The notes beneath the pieces are model-generated. The model saw only the letters and a list, made by a program, of their open reading frames with translations. It made no database searches and was not told the origin of the DNA. A stretch of 64,000 nt of DNA from Malus domestica (taxonomy: Eukaryota; Streptophyta; Magnoliopsida; Rosales; Rosaceae): NCBI RefSeq assembly GCF_042453785.1, contig NC_091675.1:6584501-6648500 (forward strand), given 5' to 3'. Below are positions 54,601 through 64,000 of this stretch, piece after piece (positions within the stretch are counted from its first letter, which is position 1; each line of letters begins with the position of its first letter). The translations under genes and the position numbers were made by a program.

Positions 54601-55824
54601 GATTCACATATATATCATTTTTTCTTTTCAAGTCATGGGTTTGATATATCATTTAATTTTTAGTGTCGGTATTTGTATCATGTTAAATGATTGATATAAG
54701 AAGTACCTCTGTAATAAAAAGTGTTAGCATCAATTGCCAATATGTGCATAATGTGTTTTCATGCATATAGAGTACATGATCATCCATTACTCAAAATGCG
54801 TCATGTGCCCATTACGTGACTTGAGGCTTAATTGTGCCTCTATAAGCCCCAGTGCTTTTAAAAGAGTGGTATACATACTCGATAATCAGTTAAAATGGTG
54901 CAAATATATAATTTAATTTGTTACGTTATTATATTACTCTAGACTTAAAAACTAAAAGAGGGTGTAAATTCGAAATGTGCAGAGAAAACATTGGACAACG
55001 GACGAAGCTCGGTTTTCCAATGCACACTAGCATCTACATTTTTGGGGGCCAAGAAATTAGTGGCCAATGGTTTGAAAAATAACCTAATCTTCACTGGTTA
55101 CCCTGTAGTAGGCCACCAGGGAAAAATGCAAACCTCAGGTTCATGTCTGTATTCAACAGGCACAGAGAATTCCTGTGCATGGGACCCAAGAATCAACGGC
55201 CTCTTCTTTTACGAGACAACAGCAATATTTCCAGCATCAAAATTTGCAAACTTCATCAGAGACGTCAAAAAACTACGAGACCTAAAACCAGAAAACTTCT
55301 GTGGCGTGGATATTTACAATGGTTTTTTAATCCGTTTCATTAGGGTTTCCGATGCCTATCTTGGTCAACAAGAAAACTCTGTGGTCGTTGACTTTAATTA
55401 CTATAGAGCCGATGATGCATGGACTCCAAGGTTCAATGAAGACGTGTGGGAAGAAGTGGAGCAACTGGCATTTTTCAAGCATGGGGCAAAGCCACACTGG
55501 GCTAAAAACAGAAACGCTGCGTTTTTGGACGTGCAGAAAAAGTACCCTAATTTTAACAAGTTTTTGGGTGTGAAAAGACTGTTGGATCCTCAAAATATAT
55601 TGTCGAGTGAATGGTCGGATGAGCTTTTGTTTGGGAAAGCAGGTGCAAAGGCTGATGGGTGTGCTTTGGAGGGTCTTTGTATATGTTCTGAAGATCGGCA
55701 TTGCAGCCCTGTGAAAGGGTATTTCTGTCAACCTGGACTTATTTATAAGGAGGCTAGAGTTTGTAGGTACTCATCATCCTCTGTGGAATCAGAGAGTGAC
55801 AAAACTAATTTGATATTGGATTAA
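51644..55824 (+). CDS. L-gulonolactone oxidase-like (GULLO family)
   Basis: FAD-dependent aldonolactone oxidoreductase family. Plant members can make ascorbate from L-gulono-1,4-lactone, though often weakly. Three exons: 51644-52327, 54056-54311 and 54983-55824, in phase, about 593 residues. An N-terminal signal peptide (VLHHVIWVATMLLTVQA) indicates a secreted or ER-lumen protein. The FAD-binding PCMH domain spans residues about 60-230 (HAPSAAYPQTEEDLRLAVAF; VVSKFSHTIPKLACPD; PYWEGVSVGGLISTGAHGSS). The ALO domain fills the C-terminal half and includes the HWAKNR motif near residue 484, the HWxK signature of sugar-lactone oxidases. A Cys-rich tail follows (CALEGLCICSEDRHCSP), seen in plant GULLOs. 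Intron 1 (1.7 kb) contains a MITE and a hAT element. No disruptions. Confidence 0.93.
52375..52747. mobile_element. MITE-like element in GULLO intron 1
   Basis: Imperfect inverted ends (gggttggtttggtattgctg at the left; inverted right end gggtggtttgggagtgaggt) enclose 373 bases with 'agctgctgtgaaaataagc'-type repeats in both directions. The target-site duplication is not clear; the right border abuts the next element's target site. Confidence 0.55.
52755..53604. mobile_element. Non-autonomous hAT element in GULLO intron 1
   Basis: Ends cagtggcggagccaag and (inverted) cagtggcggaggcagt are flanked by a perfect 8-base duplication, ctttagag (52747-52754 and 53605-53612), the hAT pattern. It is 850 bases long with no transposase. 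An M1-type MITE is nested inside it. Confidence 0.85.
53264..53405. repeat. MITE of family M1 nested in the hAT element
   Basis: Left end ttgtgctatccacacacctc and right end (inverted) agtgctatctgcatacattg match the ends of the 12437-12583 element, with the same tgaattaaatatcgaatgac type core. It inserted after or together with the hAT element that contains it. Confidence 0.65.
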
Positions 55825-56107
55825 TCATTTCGGAGTGTTAGTAACAGATCATTTTATTATTTTACAAATATTATCCACAATCTATATGAATGCAGGTAGT
55901 AAATATATATGACTTTTCATATGTAAGTTATTGATAGCATCATACTTTAGAGGAAAAACACTTCAGACTTAATATTTTAAAGAGAAAAAATTAAATTACT
56001 TTGTCACATCAAAAAAATTTCACAACTAAAAGAATCAATTAGAGTATGACAAGTAAATATGAGAGATATTTTTTTCTCCAATTGAGCTCTTAAAGTAATT
56101 TTTATTA
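55825..56107. other. GULLO 3' flank
   Basis: Probable 3' UTR and AT-rich spacer up to the next transposon. No gene seen. Confidence 0.4.
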
Positions 56108-56330
56108 GGGAGCATTTTTGCTCACCACCATAAACTATGGTGTATACTCACCATACACCTAATCAATTAACACGTGTCATTTTACTTAACTCTAGTTAAC
56201 TTTCACATTAAATGTTAGTTTTTCAATTTTAAAAAAAATTAACCAAGATTAAGTGAAATGACATGTGTCAATTGATTAGGTGTATGGTGAGCATACACCA
56301 TAGTTTATGACAGTGAACACAAATGCTCCA
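56108..56330. mobile_element. Small Mutator-like MITE (family M4)
   Basis: A 223-base near-palindrome: ctcaccaccataaactatgg at the left and its inverse near the right end, with caattaacacgtgtcatttt repeated inverted around a T/A-rich centre. It is flanked by a perfect 9-base duplication, tttttatta (56099-56107 and 56331-56339). Confidence 0.82.
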
Positions 56331-56339
56331 TTTTTATTA

Positions 56340-56949
56340 AGCTTAGAATTGTCAGGATGTTTGTTTTTCTAACCTACTACGAAAGTTTCGGTGGCATTTA
56401 TAAAATTATTATTATTTCCATACCTTGTATCTATATGGACTGGAATGAAGGGGTGAGAGCAAGAATTGGAATACAGTTGTTGGATTTGTCTTTTTATTTT
56501 TTATTTTTTGTTCTTATATTTGTGTTTCTTTCTCTAGTTAAATTTCCATGAAATGCCTTGGTATTTTTGTGTCCAACTGTTATGGTTGGATACTTAATTC
56601 AGATTTTTCCAAATCAATCTAGAAAGTAGTGGTGAATTCCACCCTAGCTGTTTGTTTTTCAGAATTTTTTTAATACAATACATGTTTGATTAAAGGAATA
56701 TAGCAACACACTTTTATTTTATGATAGAACAACACACTTTTATTTACTTAAAGATTAATTAAGATTAAAGTAATAATATCACCTTACACTATTGGCTCCT
56801 AAGTATATGCTAACAAATACACGGATCCGACAGCAAAAGGAGGATCCGATGATATTCATTCATTCATTCATACAGAAGGTACTGTACTGTGCACGCACAT
56901 TGATCAGTCAACATCTCGATGTGTGCATGTCATGGCGTTCCTCTCGAAG
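56340..56949. other. AT-rich intergenic, no gene seen
   Basis: Only short frames with no family resemblance. Contains a short cattcatt run near 56858-56870. Confidence 0.4.
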
Positions 56950-58765
56950 TCTAATTTCTTTGGTCTCTATCATTTCAAATCGATAAAAGTGATCCCTAAG
57001 ATTGTCCACCATCCATCTGTTTGATCATTCTGTTAAAAACTCTATTAAGTGTCCCGGAGCTCTTGGCCGGAAGTTTGGGCAATTTTCAAAACTTTGTAAC
57101 TCAATCGTTTATTAACCAAATTCGACCCATAATATATCAAAATGAAGATAGGAATGTGTAGAATAAGATTATACATATTTGGAAGCCTAATGGTTGCCGG
57201 AGATGGCCTGAAAATAGCCTCAAACTTGACTGGTCCGAGCGAAAACTAGCCGGAAACTAGGTAAACTTTAAACGTTCATAACTTCTTCAATACTCAACAA
57301 AATCAAGTGATTCAAAAATGAAAATCATACTTCTCGACGAGACGAAGAGAATGGTACCTTTTTAGATGGCTAAATCACCGTGGTTTGGCCAGAAAATGGC
57401 TCGAAAGTGGCTAACTCGAGACCAAGACAGTCACTTTCGAGCCGTTTTTCGGCCAAAACACGGCTAGTTAGTAGTAAAAAAAGGTACCATTCTCTTCGTC
57501 GCGTCGAGAAATATGATTTTCATTTTTGAATCACGTGATTTCGTTGAGTATTGAAGAAGCTATAAACATTTAAAGTTTACCCAGTTTCCGGCGATTTTTC
57601 AGGTTTTCCCTCGCACCAGTCAACTTTGAGGCTATTTTCCGGCCATCACCGGCAACTATTGTGCTTCCAAATATGTATAATCTTATTATACACTTTCCTA
57701 TCTTCATTTTGATATATTATGGGTCGAATTTGGTTAAGAAACGATTGAGTTATGAAGCTTTGAAAATTGCCCAAACTTTCGGCCAAGAGTTCCAGGACAC
57801 TTAACGGAGTTTTTAACATAATGACCAAAATGATGGATGGTGAACAATCTCAGGCAGTGATGGATCTAGAATTTTAAACTCGGGGGGGGGGGGGTCCCAA
57901 TAATAAGGGTCAAAAAATTTATAGACAAAAACAACATTGAAAATTTAAATATAATACATTTCATTAAAAAATCATATGCAAAACAATATTACAAATTATA
58001 AAATCATAATTCAAGCGTCCATTATGAGGTTTCATAAGTTACTAGGGAGTACCTAAGTTATTAATTATCTAATATGGACCACTAAATTTAAAACACTGGT
58101 CAAACAAAACTCTCCCCAAACTCCCTCTATATTTCTAACCAAACACACCATTTTTCTCTTTTACTAGTTTCCAAACATCCACTTTCTCTCTCACTAAGAA
58201 CACAACTGCCATAACTCCACCAACCGCCTCCCTCCCCACTCTCCCGAAGCCATGGCAGCTCCACCCCCAAATTTCACCAACCCATGACATGACAAATCAT
58301 ATCCATCTTACTAACCTTATGTAGGAAATTTCACCCATAAGAAAAATTACTAAGGTGGTTGAAATAATTTGGGGAAATTTGGGCTTATGTACTGCCCCAC
58401 CAGACGACAGAGAAAGGTTAGAGGAGAAGTGGGTGGCACCAATGGATGAGACCATGGCATAAGCAAGGAGGAGAGAGGCTGGAATGGTCCTTATTTTCTT
58501 TCTTCTCCATGCGCGATTATCTTCTCCAAGAAGAAGACAACCACTACAACTTGCAACCTACAACCTGCACAGACCTCATGCTCGAGTACGAGGGGTCCCC
58601 GGAAAATTTCTAGCAGCGATTTAGGATCACCGACGGGTCCTGGGACCTCCCAGGTCCCTATGTGGATCCGTCCTTGATCTCAGGGACCACTTTTATCGAT
58701 TTGAAATGTTAGGGACCAAAGTGATGAGTTATGCAAATTTTATGGACCATTTTGGCTATTTAGCC
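56950..58765. mobile_element. Long-palindrome (foldback/MULE-like) element with a nested hAT
   Basis: Two arms of roughly 380 bases, about 57045-57425 and 57425-57805, are inverted copies of each other (for example cttggccggaagtttgggca against tgcccaaactttcggccaag). Outside them lie family M3-like ends (ttggtctctatcatttcaaa left; tttgaaatgttagggaccaa right). A hAT element of 822 bases interrupts the right outer arm. No coding sequence was recognised. The left terminus is eroded, so no outer target-site duplication was found. Confidence 0.75.
57855..58676. mobile_element. Non-autonomous hAT element nested in the palindrome
   Basis: The perfect 8-base duplication atctcagg flanks it (57847-57854 and 58677-58684). 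The ends are cagtgatggatctagaa and (inverted) caaggacggatccacat, the cagtgNNggatc type shared with the 52755 element. A G run occurs at about 57883-57892. The interior has no clear open frame. Confidence 0.85.
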
Positions 58766-59079
58766 TAATTTTGTATGCCAATTATATAAGCCAAAGAAGT
58801 CTGTTTCCGTTCCGTCTAATTCTAAAGCAGAAAATTATGCCAATTTGTACGAGGCATGCAACTTGCAAAGTTCTCAGCATCAAACAAAGTTGGGATCACT
58901 TGGCAAAGTTGCATGCCACATCCAGTTTTGTTAAGCGTTATCAATTAACTAATAGCTATATATACGTACCACTTAGCAAGGTGATAAACGTATTGAAGAG
59001 GCCTTTGGAACAAGTTTCCATTGGCAAAATCTGAATAACTCTATTAATTGGTAAGTATAGAGAGGTGTAGAAACTTGTG

Positions 59080-59340
59080 CAGTTTTTTATGGCTCTTTGG
59101 GATGATTTTGAGTCGCTTCGTAGTCCTATTTTGCGCCGCACCTCAATTCTTTCTGTTGATTATGTGCTTCATGAGTTACAAGCCAAAGAATGGAACCTAA
59201 TTTCAGTATGTGACTTCAAACAACCTTCTTCGACTTGTGACTCATGACGCACAGAAGCGGGGTCTGATGCAGAATAAAACTACGAAGCAACTCAAAATCA
59301 TCCTGAAGAGCCATCAAAACTGCACAATTCTCTGCTCCTC
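59080..59340. mobile_element. Copia gag (UBN2-like) fragments in inverted arrangement
   Basis: On the plus strand from about 59088 the frame MALWDDFESLRSPILRRTSI, then LSVDYVLHELQAKEWNLIS resembles the UBN2 part of Copia gag (FLMAL..F...R..IL...P.PSL..A...L..EE). A second, more decayed copy is inverted at about 59240-59340 (gcaactcaaaatcatcctga). It lacks LTRs, protease, integrase and reverse transcriptase. Confidence 0.55.
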
Positions 59341-59602
59341 TCTACACGAGCAATACTTAGCAATAGAGTGAAGTGCCAATGCAAGATGGTCCTAAAGGCC
59401 AGTCATTATCTTTCCTACGACATATTTGAAGAATGCAGATCTAAAAAACAATAATCCCAACCAAATATGCAGCAACGGCAACCAATTTAAAGGGATAAAA
59501 AGCTATGCAAACTCCAAAGCGGTAGCAATAAGTACAAACAAACTATGCCAACTCCAAAATATATATCTTAGCAAAAAATTATAACGAACTTAATTTGCAA
59601 AA

Positions 59603-60033
59603 GAGTAAATTGTAGCAATGGTCCCTTAATTTTAACTCAATTGAATTAATGATCCATCAACTAAAAATTCATTACTATTGGTCTATCAACTTTAATCCAA
59701 CTAGAGAAATAGTCCCTTAACTTTAACCCAATTAGAGCAATGATTTATCAACTTTAACCTAATTGTAGCAATGGTCCTTCCAACATAACTCATTTTGTCA
59801 AAATTCTAACGAAATTGACAAAAATGACCATAACAACACGTTTTGATGAGTTGAGGAACCTCAATTGTAGTAATGGTCATTCTAACATAATTCATTTTGA
59901 CAAAATTTTGACGAAGTTGACGAAAATGACCACTACACATTTTGATGAGTTGAGGGACCAATAATAAATTTTTAGTTGAAAGACCATTGCTCTAATTTAA
60001 TTACAATTGAGGGACCATTGCTACAATTTACTC
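59603..60033. mobile_element. Non-autonomous Mutator-like MITE (family M2), copy 2
   Basis: It has the same gagtaaattgtag...ctacaatttactc ends and the same internal phrases as 17393-17859. It is flanked by its own perfect 9-base duplication, tttgcaaaa (59594-59602 and 60034-60042). Length 431 bases. Confidence 0.87.
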
Positions 60034-60042
60034 TTTGCAAAA

Positions 60043-61420
60043 TTACCAATTGCATATGTGATGCAAAGCCGAAAAAAGGAGATTGCAGAGGAACGGGTAC
60101 AAGAAGAGCCAACCCGGCTGAATTTGATGCCAAGTTGAAAGTTAGGGTCTATTGAATGCAACATTTTAATTTTCTTACAAAGAGGTATTTATAGGAAACA
60201 AATGAATACAACATTAACTAACTAAAAATTAGGAAATAAAACCATCGTTGTTAAACAAGAAAACCTAAATCCACAAGGCTAGCTTTAAATACAAAACAAA
60301 TTAAATTTTGGTTTAGCGGTAGGCACTTTAGTGGGTTTACGACCAACCCAACCAAAATTCGTGGGGTTGAGTTGGGTTGTAAACTTAAAAAAAAAATAAA
60401 AATAAATAAATAAATAAAATAAAAAATAAAAAAATAAAAAACATGACCACCCTTCCAATAGATGAGTGGTTTGGATTGATGTATTATTAACTTGATTAAA
60501 ACTGGCTCACCCGAATATCAACAATTCTTAAACATAAATATATGCGTACATAGACATATACATAAAATTTAATAGTTACTAAACACACTCGTGAGGGAGC
60601 CTGCTGTGTAACGAAGCATTTTTCTATTATTCTTTTATTTTGACTTTTCGGTTGTTATATTGAAAATCTCATTTGACCAAAAAAAAAAAAAAAACACACT
60701 TGTTTATATATACTTTAGTTAAATAATGAAATTTAAATATTAAGTCACAATAGTGATTCTACAACATTAATTTTATATTATTTAAGTTGTATTTTGAATT
60801 ATTTGTCACTAATACTCAATTTAAAAATAACAAAGAAAGTAAATAATCTCAACCCGTTGAACCAGTTCAACTCAACCCGCCTTAATGGTTTGGTGGGGTT
60901 GGTTAATTTGGCCATTCTCTTGGGTGGAAATGAGTTTCACTAATGTCAGCTCGAGCCTATTAAATTGACTCACGGATTAAAGTCCAATCCAATCCAACCA
61001 ACCTAGCAATGCCCACACTTACTTTGGTTATTCAGTAAATTAATTAAGTAGTACCAATAAATATGAGCTGTTATAATTTACACCGATTAGAAAGCAGTTA
61101 TCAAATTCTGCATGCACTACTTGCATGGAAGATTAGCAAACGAGGGAAATGAATACAGATCGTATGGGAGCTCACCAATTTATCCTATTATATATTCCAA
61201 ATTATACAACAAATTAATCTCAATCGTGATTCATATTGGTGTCGAGCTAAGCATGGTTTCCATCTCTTTTGGTCCTGTAATTATACAGCAAAAAATTTAG
61301 TTAGTACACCACTTGTACATTCCACAATCTTAGCCTTAGGTTCGCAAATTCTACAAATCAAATATAAATGGATGTATTGTCCAATTTGGCATATTGTCCA
61401 ATTGGAATAAGACTTGGCTG
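60043..61420. other. Intergenic, AT-rich, low complexity in part
   Basis: It contains an A/T low-complexity run (60386-60442) and an A run at 60679-60695. Text such as 'caacccaaccaaaattcgtggggttgagttggg' and, 500 bases on, 'caactcaacccgcc...ggtttggtggggttgg' suggests another decayed element. No gene recognised. Confidence 0.4.
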
Positions 61421-61566
61421 CTGAAATTTCAGCAGGAGGTCTTGCTTACATCCAATTCTAGATGGATATATGTCCAAGTTTAAAAAATTAAAATTTGGAC
61501 ACATGTTCATCCGGGATTGGTTGTAAGCAGGACCTCCTACTGAAATGTTCAGCAGCGAAGTAGCGT
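61421..61566. repeat. Small inverted-repeat element
   Basis: gctgctgaaatttcagcagg, aggtcttgcttaca at the left is mirrored by tgtaagcaggacctcctact, gaaatgttcagcagc at the right, with 'tggatatatgtccaa' and 'ttggacacatgttcatcc' towards the centre. No target-site duplication was fixed. Confidence 0.6.
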
Positions 61567-61765
61567 CCCAATGAACCTATTTATTAGAATGACTAGACAT
61601 AAGCATCATGACCAATACAGTAACCTAATAACTAGCTGCAGGTTTAGGGAACCTATGCATAAGCTTCAACAACGCACACCCGAACATCAACCAAACCAAA
61701 CCAGATATACAAATTAGGTCGATTTGCATAATAATTCTAAAAAAATATAATGCAAAACAAAAACC

Positions 61766-62110
61766 ATGTCAAATAAGATTTCCATAAGCATATATATGAG
61801 ATCAGTACCCTCATTCATACTGCAGCGCCTTACCATGGTTCCGAGATTGACGAAGAGCGATGGATGCAGATGCTTCAACTTTGACATTTCTAGCACTTCA
61901 AATCTTCAAAGTAATCCAAATTGTAACATTTGCAGTGGAGCCGATATGTCAAATAAGATTTCCATAGCATATGAGATCTGTACCCTCATTCATACTGCAG
62001 CGCCTTACCATGGTTTCGAGATTGACGAAGAGCGATGGATGCAGATGCTTCAACTTTGACATTTCTAACACTTCAAATCTTCGAAGTAATTCCAAGTTGT
62101 AACGTATGCA
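61766..62110. repeat. Two tandem copies of an about 180-base unit
   Basis: The unit starting atgtcaaataagatttccat at 61766 is repeated at 61946 with a few substitutions and an 8-base loss near catatatatgaga. Both copies contain gcgccttaccatggtt, ccgagattgacgaagagcgatgg and the same end, gcagtggagccga. It may be a gene fragment; the encoded family was not recognised. Confidence 0.8.
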
Positions 62111-63119
62111 GTGGAGCCGAATTTGTTGCTATCAGTGAAGGCAGTCGCGCGTTCAAAAGGCTTCTAAACACTGGCAATTGGGGTAAAACATGGCAACAAT
62201 GAACCTACTTAGATGTCTATGTGGCAGCTAGGTTTATGAGGTTGGACCGCACCTTTTAATTTGCTGTAGTGGTATAAACAAATGGACCGATAATGAAAAG
62301 CCTCTGATATATTTTTTACATATACTCCAGCCGACCGATGATGAAATCATTAATATAAGGGAACTTTAACGAAAAGCTCCTGGTACTGTTCATTTTAATG
62401 AAAAATCACATTTTTACATTAAAAAGTCAATCATGGTACTATTCACTTTACCCTTTATTTTGTCCTTATCATTAAAACTCAAAGTTTTCAAGCTCTTTTC
62501 ATGACTTATATAATGCGTTAAATAATTAAAGCTAGGAAACGAAATATTAGGTTGGTGAAAAGCTTTGGATGATGTATAAATTATAATAAAATATATATTA
62601 ATCTGTTATAAGAATAAGCATGTTTATCTATAAGATCTTTTTTAATTACAATTTCCTGTATTTAATTGGAATAAAAGTTTGATATTTTGGCTTTTAATTA
62701 AAATCGTGTGTGTGTGTGTATATATATATGTACATATTGTATAATATATTGGGGGCAATACTAGAACTCTTCTTTTTTAGGTTGAAGCAGTAGGTCCTGT
62801 TTTGGACTTAGGAGAGGGACCTAACCCATAAAGCCAATTGGCTTTTGTGCAACAACAAACGGAAAGAAGATTATGATGGGAGCCATTAGTTCTTACCCCT
62901 AGCTTTCTCCTTAAGCTGGAAATGACATTCTCAAAGAATCAATTATGCAAAAGAAAAACATTCTAATAAAAGTGGTAAATTTCAAATCTGCTCTAGCAGA
63001 TTTGATAAAAATTCATAGAAATATGGATGTATTAATTAAGATTTTAAAGGAGTTATAGAAAAGAAAAAAAGAGGGTATTCACTTAGGATTTTATTTTAAA
63101 GTTTTTTATATTATTATTA
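62111..63119. other. Intergenic with a small MITE and a GT/AT microsatellite
   Basis: Positions about 62359-62503 form a small inverted-end element (gggaactttaacgaaaagct versus, inverted, tcatgaaaagagcttgaaaa). Its ends resemble the right end of the 16025-17018 element. A GT/AT microsatellite lies at 62707-62730. No gene. Confidence 0.5.
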
Positions 63120-63271
63120 GGGTAAAAGACTGTTTACTATCCTCATGTTTCGCGGTTTTGAATATTTAGTACATTAAGTTTTTTTCTTCCTCCTTCTTCT
63201 CCTTCTTCCTTCCTCCTTCTTCCTTCTCCTTCTTCTTCTTCTTCTTCTTCTTCTTCCTCCGAATCTGGGGA

Positions 63272-63317
<46 letters not shown>

Positions 63318-63881
63318 TTTTTCTTCTTCATCCTCCTTCCTCCTTCTTCCTTCCTCTTCTTCTTCTTCTTCTTCCTCCGAATCTGGGTTGCAGATTCGTT
63401 TTTTTTTTTTTTCTTCTTTCTTCTTCTTCCTCCTCTTCTTCCTTCTTCTTCTTCCTCCGACTGCAACTTTTTATTTTTAAAAATTTTTTTTTTCTTCCTC
63501 CTTCTTCTCCTTCTTCCTTCCCCATCTTCTCCTTCTTCTTCTTCTTCTTCCTCCGAATCTGGGGAAGATTTTTTTTTTCTTCTTCCTCCTTCTTCTTCTT
63601 CTTCCTCCGACTGCAACTTTTTTTTTTAAATATATATATAATTTTATTTATTTATTTAATAAATAATTTATTTTTAATTTTCACGTGGATGATACGTAGC
63701 GTCCAGTCAGTGTCTACATAAGCACCACGTCATAGTTAACGGGAGACTTAACAGTTTGACTAACGGATGTATGAGACTGTCACAAAATTTACATTTTCGG
63801 TATTACTCTGAGACGAAAAAAACTTAATGTACTAAATGTTGAAAACTACGAAACATGAGGGTAGTAAACAGTCTTTTACCC
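63120..63881. mobile_element. Mutator-like element with pyrimidine-repeat interior
   Basis: The terminal inverted repeats start gggtaaaag and are of the same type as the element at 24296-26451 (gtttactaccctcatgtttc; acatttagtacattaagttt; ctaacggatgtatgagactg). It is flanked by a perfect 9-base duplication, ttattatta (63111-63119 and 63882-63890). Length 762 bases. The interior is CTT/CCT repeats with interspersed 'cctccgaatctgggg' and 'cctccgactgcaac' units plus an AT run (63274-63309). The open frames across it are low-complexity artefacts. Confidence 0.87.
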
Positions 63882-64000
63882 TTATTATTACTAGTGATAG
63901 TCCAAATATGAGCTATATTAAGTGAAGTGGGAGGATATATATAAGATCTTAACTATTGGGGGCAATTGACCACATGCATTTAAAGAATTTTTAAAAACAA

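Noticed and set aside
63143-63616. A 157-residue Glu/Lys/Arg-rich open frame on the minus strand
   Set aside because: It is a translation of CTT/CCT repeats inside a Mutator-like element, not a gene.

Overview
This window is plant nuclear DNA, almost certainly from a eudicot. Genes are split by many short GT-AG introns, intergenic DNA is AT-rich, and every recognisable gene is plant-type (tocopherol cyclase, VAN3-binding/FORKED-like protein, plant casein kinase 1-like, bark-storage-type nucleosidases). A woody Rosaceae-like genome fits the gene set and the dense small DNA transposons, but the genus is inference.

Layout. 1-1771 (+) holds the 3' exons of a glyoxalase I gene. 2066-4825 (-) is a 9-exon VAN3-binding/FORKED-like gene, convergent with it. 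Near 5 kb lies a LINE fragment. 7883-11538 (-) is a 15-exon casein kinase 1-like gene. 12604-33857 is a rearranged cluster (below). 36444-39993 (-) is VTE1. 40678-41034 (-) is a small unknown membrane protein. 41968-47436 (+) is EMC1. 49657-50649 (+) is an intronless ARM-repeat protein. 51644-55824 (+) is an L-gulonolactone oxidase-like gene with transposons in its first intron. 55.8-64 kb is gene-free and packed with transposons.

The most informative region is 12.6-33.9 kb. A segment of about 10 kb carrying a glyoxal/galactose-oxidase gene (GLOX), a nucleosidase gene and the 3' part of a second nucleosidase gene has been duplicated in tandem. The junction is visible at about 22,699, inside what was exon 5 of the second nucleosidase. 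The copies then diverged. GLOX-A has two stop codons and a frameshift, while GLOX-B stays open. Nucleosidase A is intact, nucleosidase B has lost exons 4-5, and nucleosidase C (outermost) is intact with a small duplication at its C-terminus. Three Mutator-like elements with perfect 9-bp target-site duplications landed in one copy each, so the sister copy gives the empty site for each. At least one (24,296-26,451) is a gene-capturing (Pack-MULE-type) element carrying an intron-containing histone H3.3 fragment and a degenerate SRA-YDG fragment of a SUVH-type H3K9 methyltransferase. A smaller element with the same type of ends lies at 63,120-63,881.

No operon-like logic links the genes. The GLOX/nucleosidase block is the only local gene cluster. 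Exon coordinates were derived by hand from splice sites and reading phase, and each full gene model closes in frame; none has been tested against transcripts.
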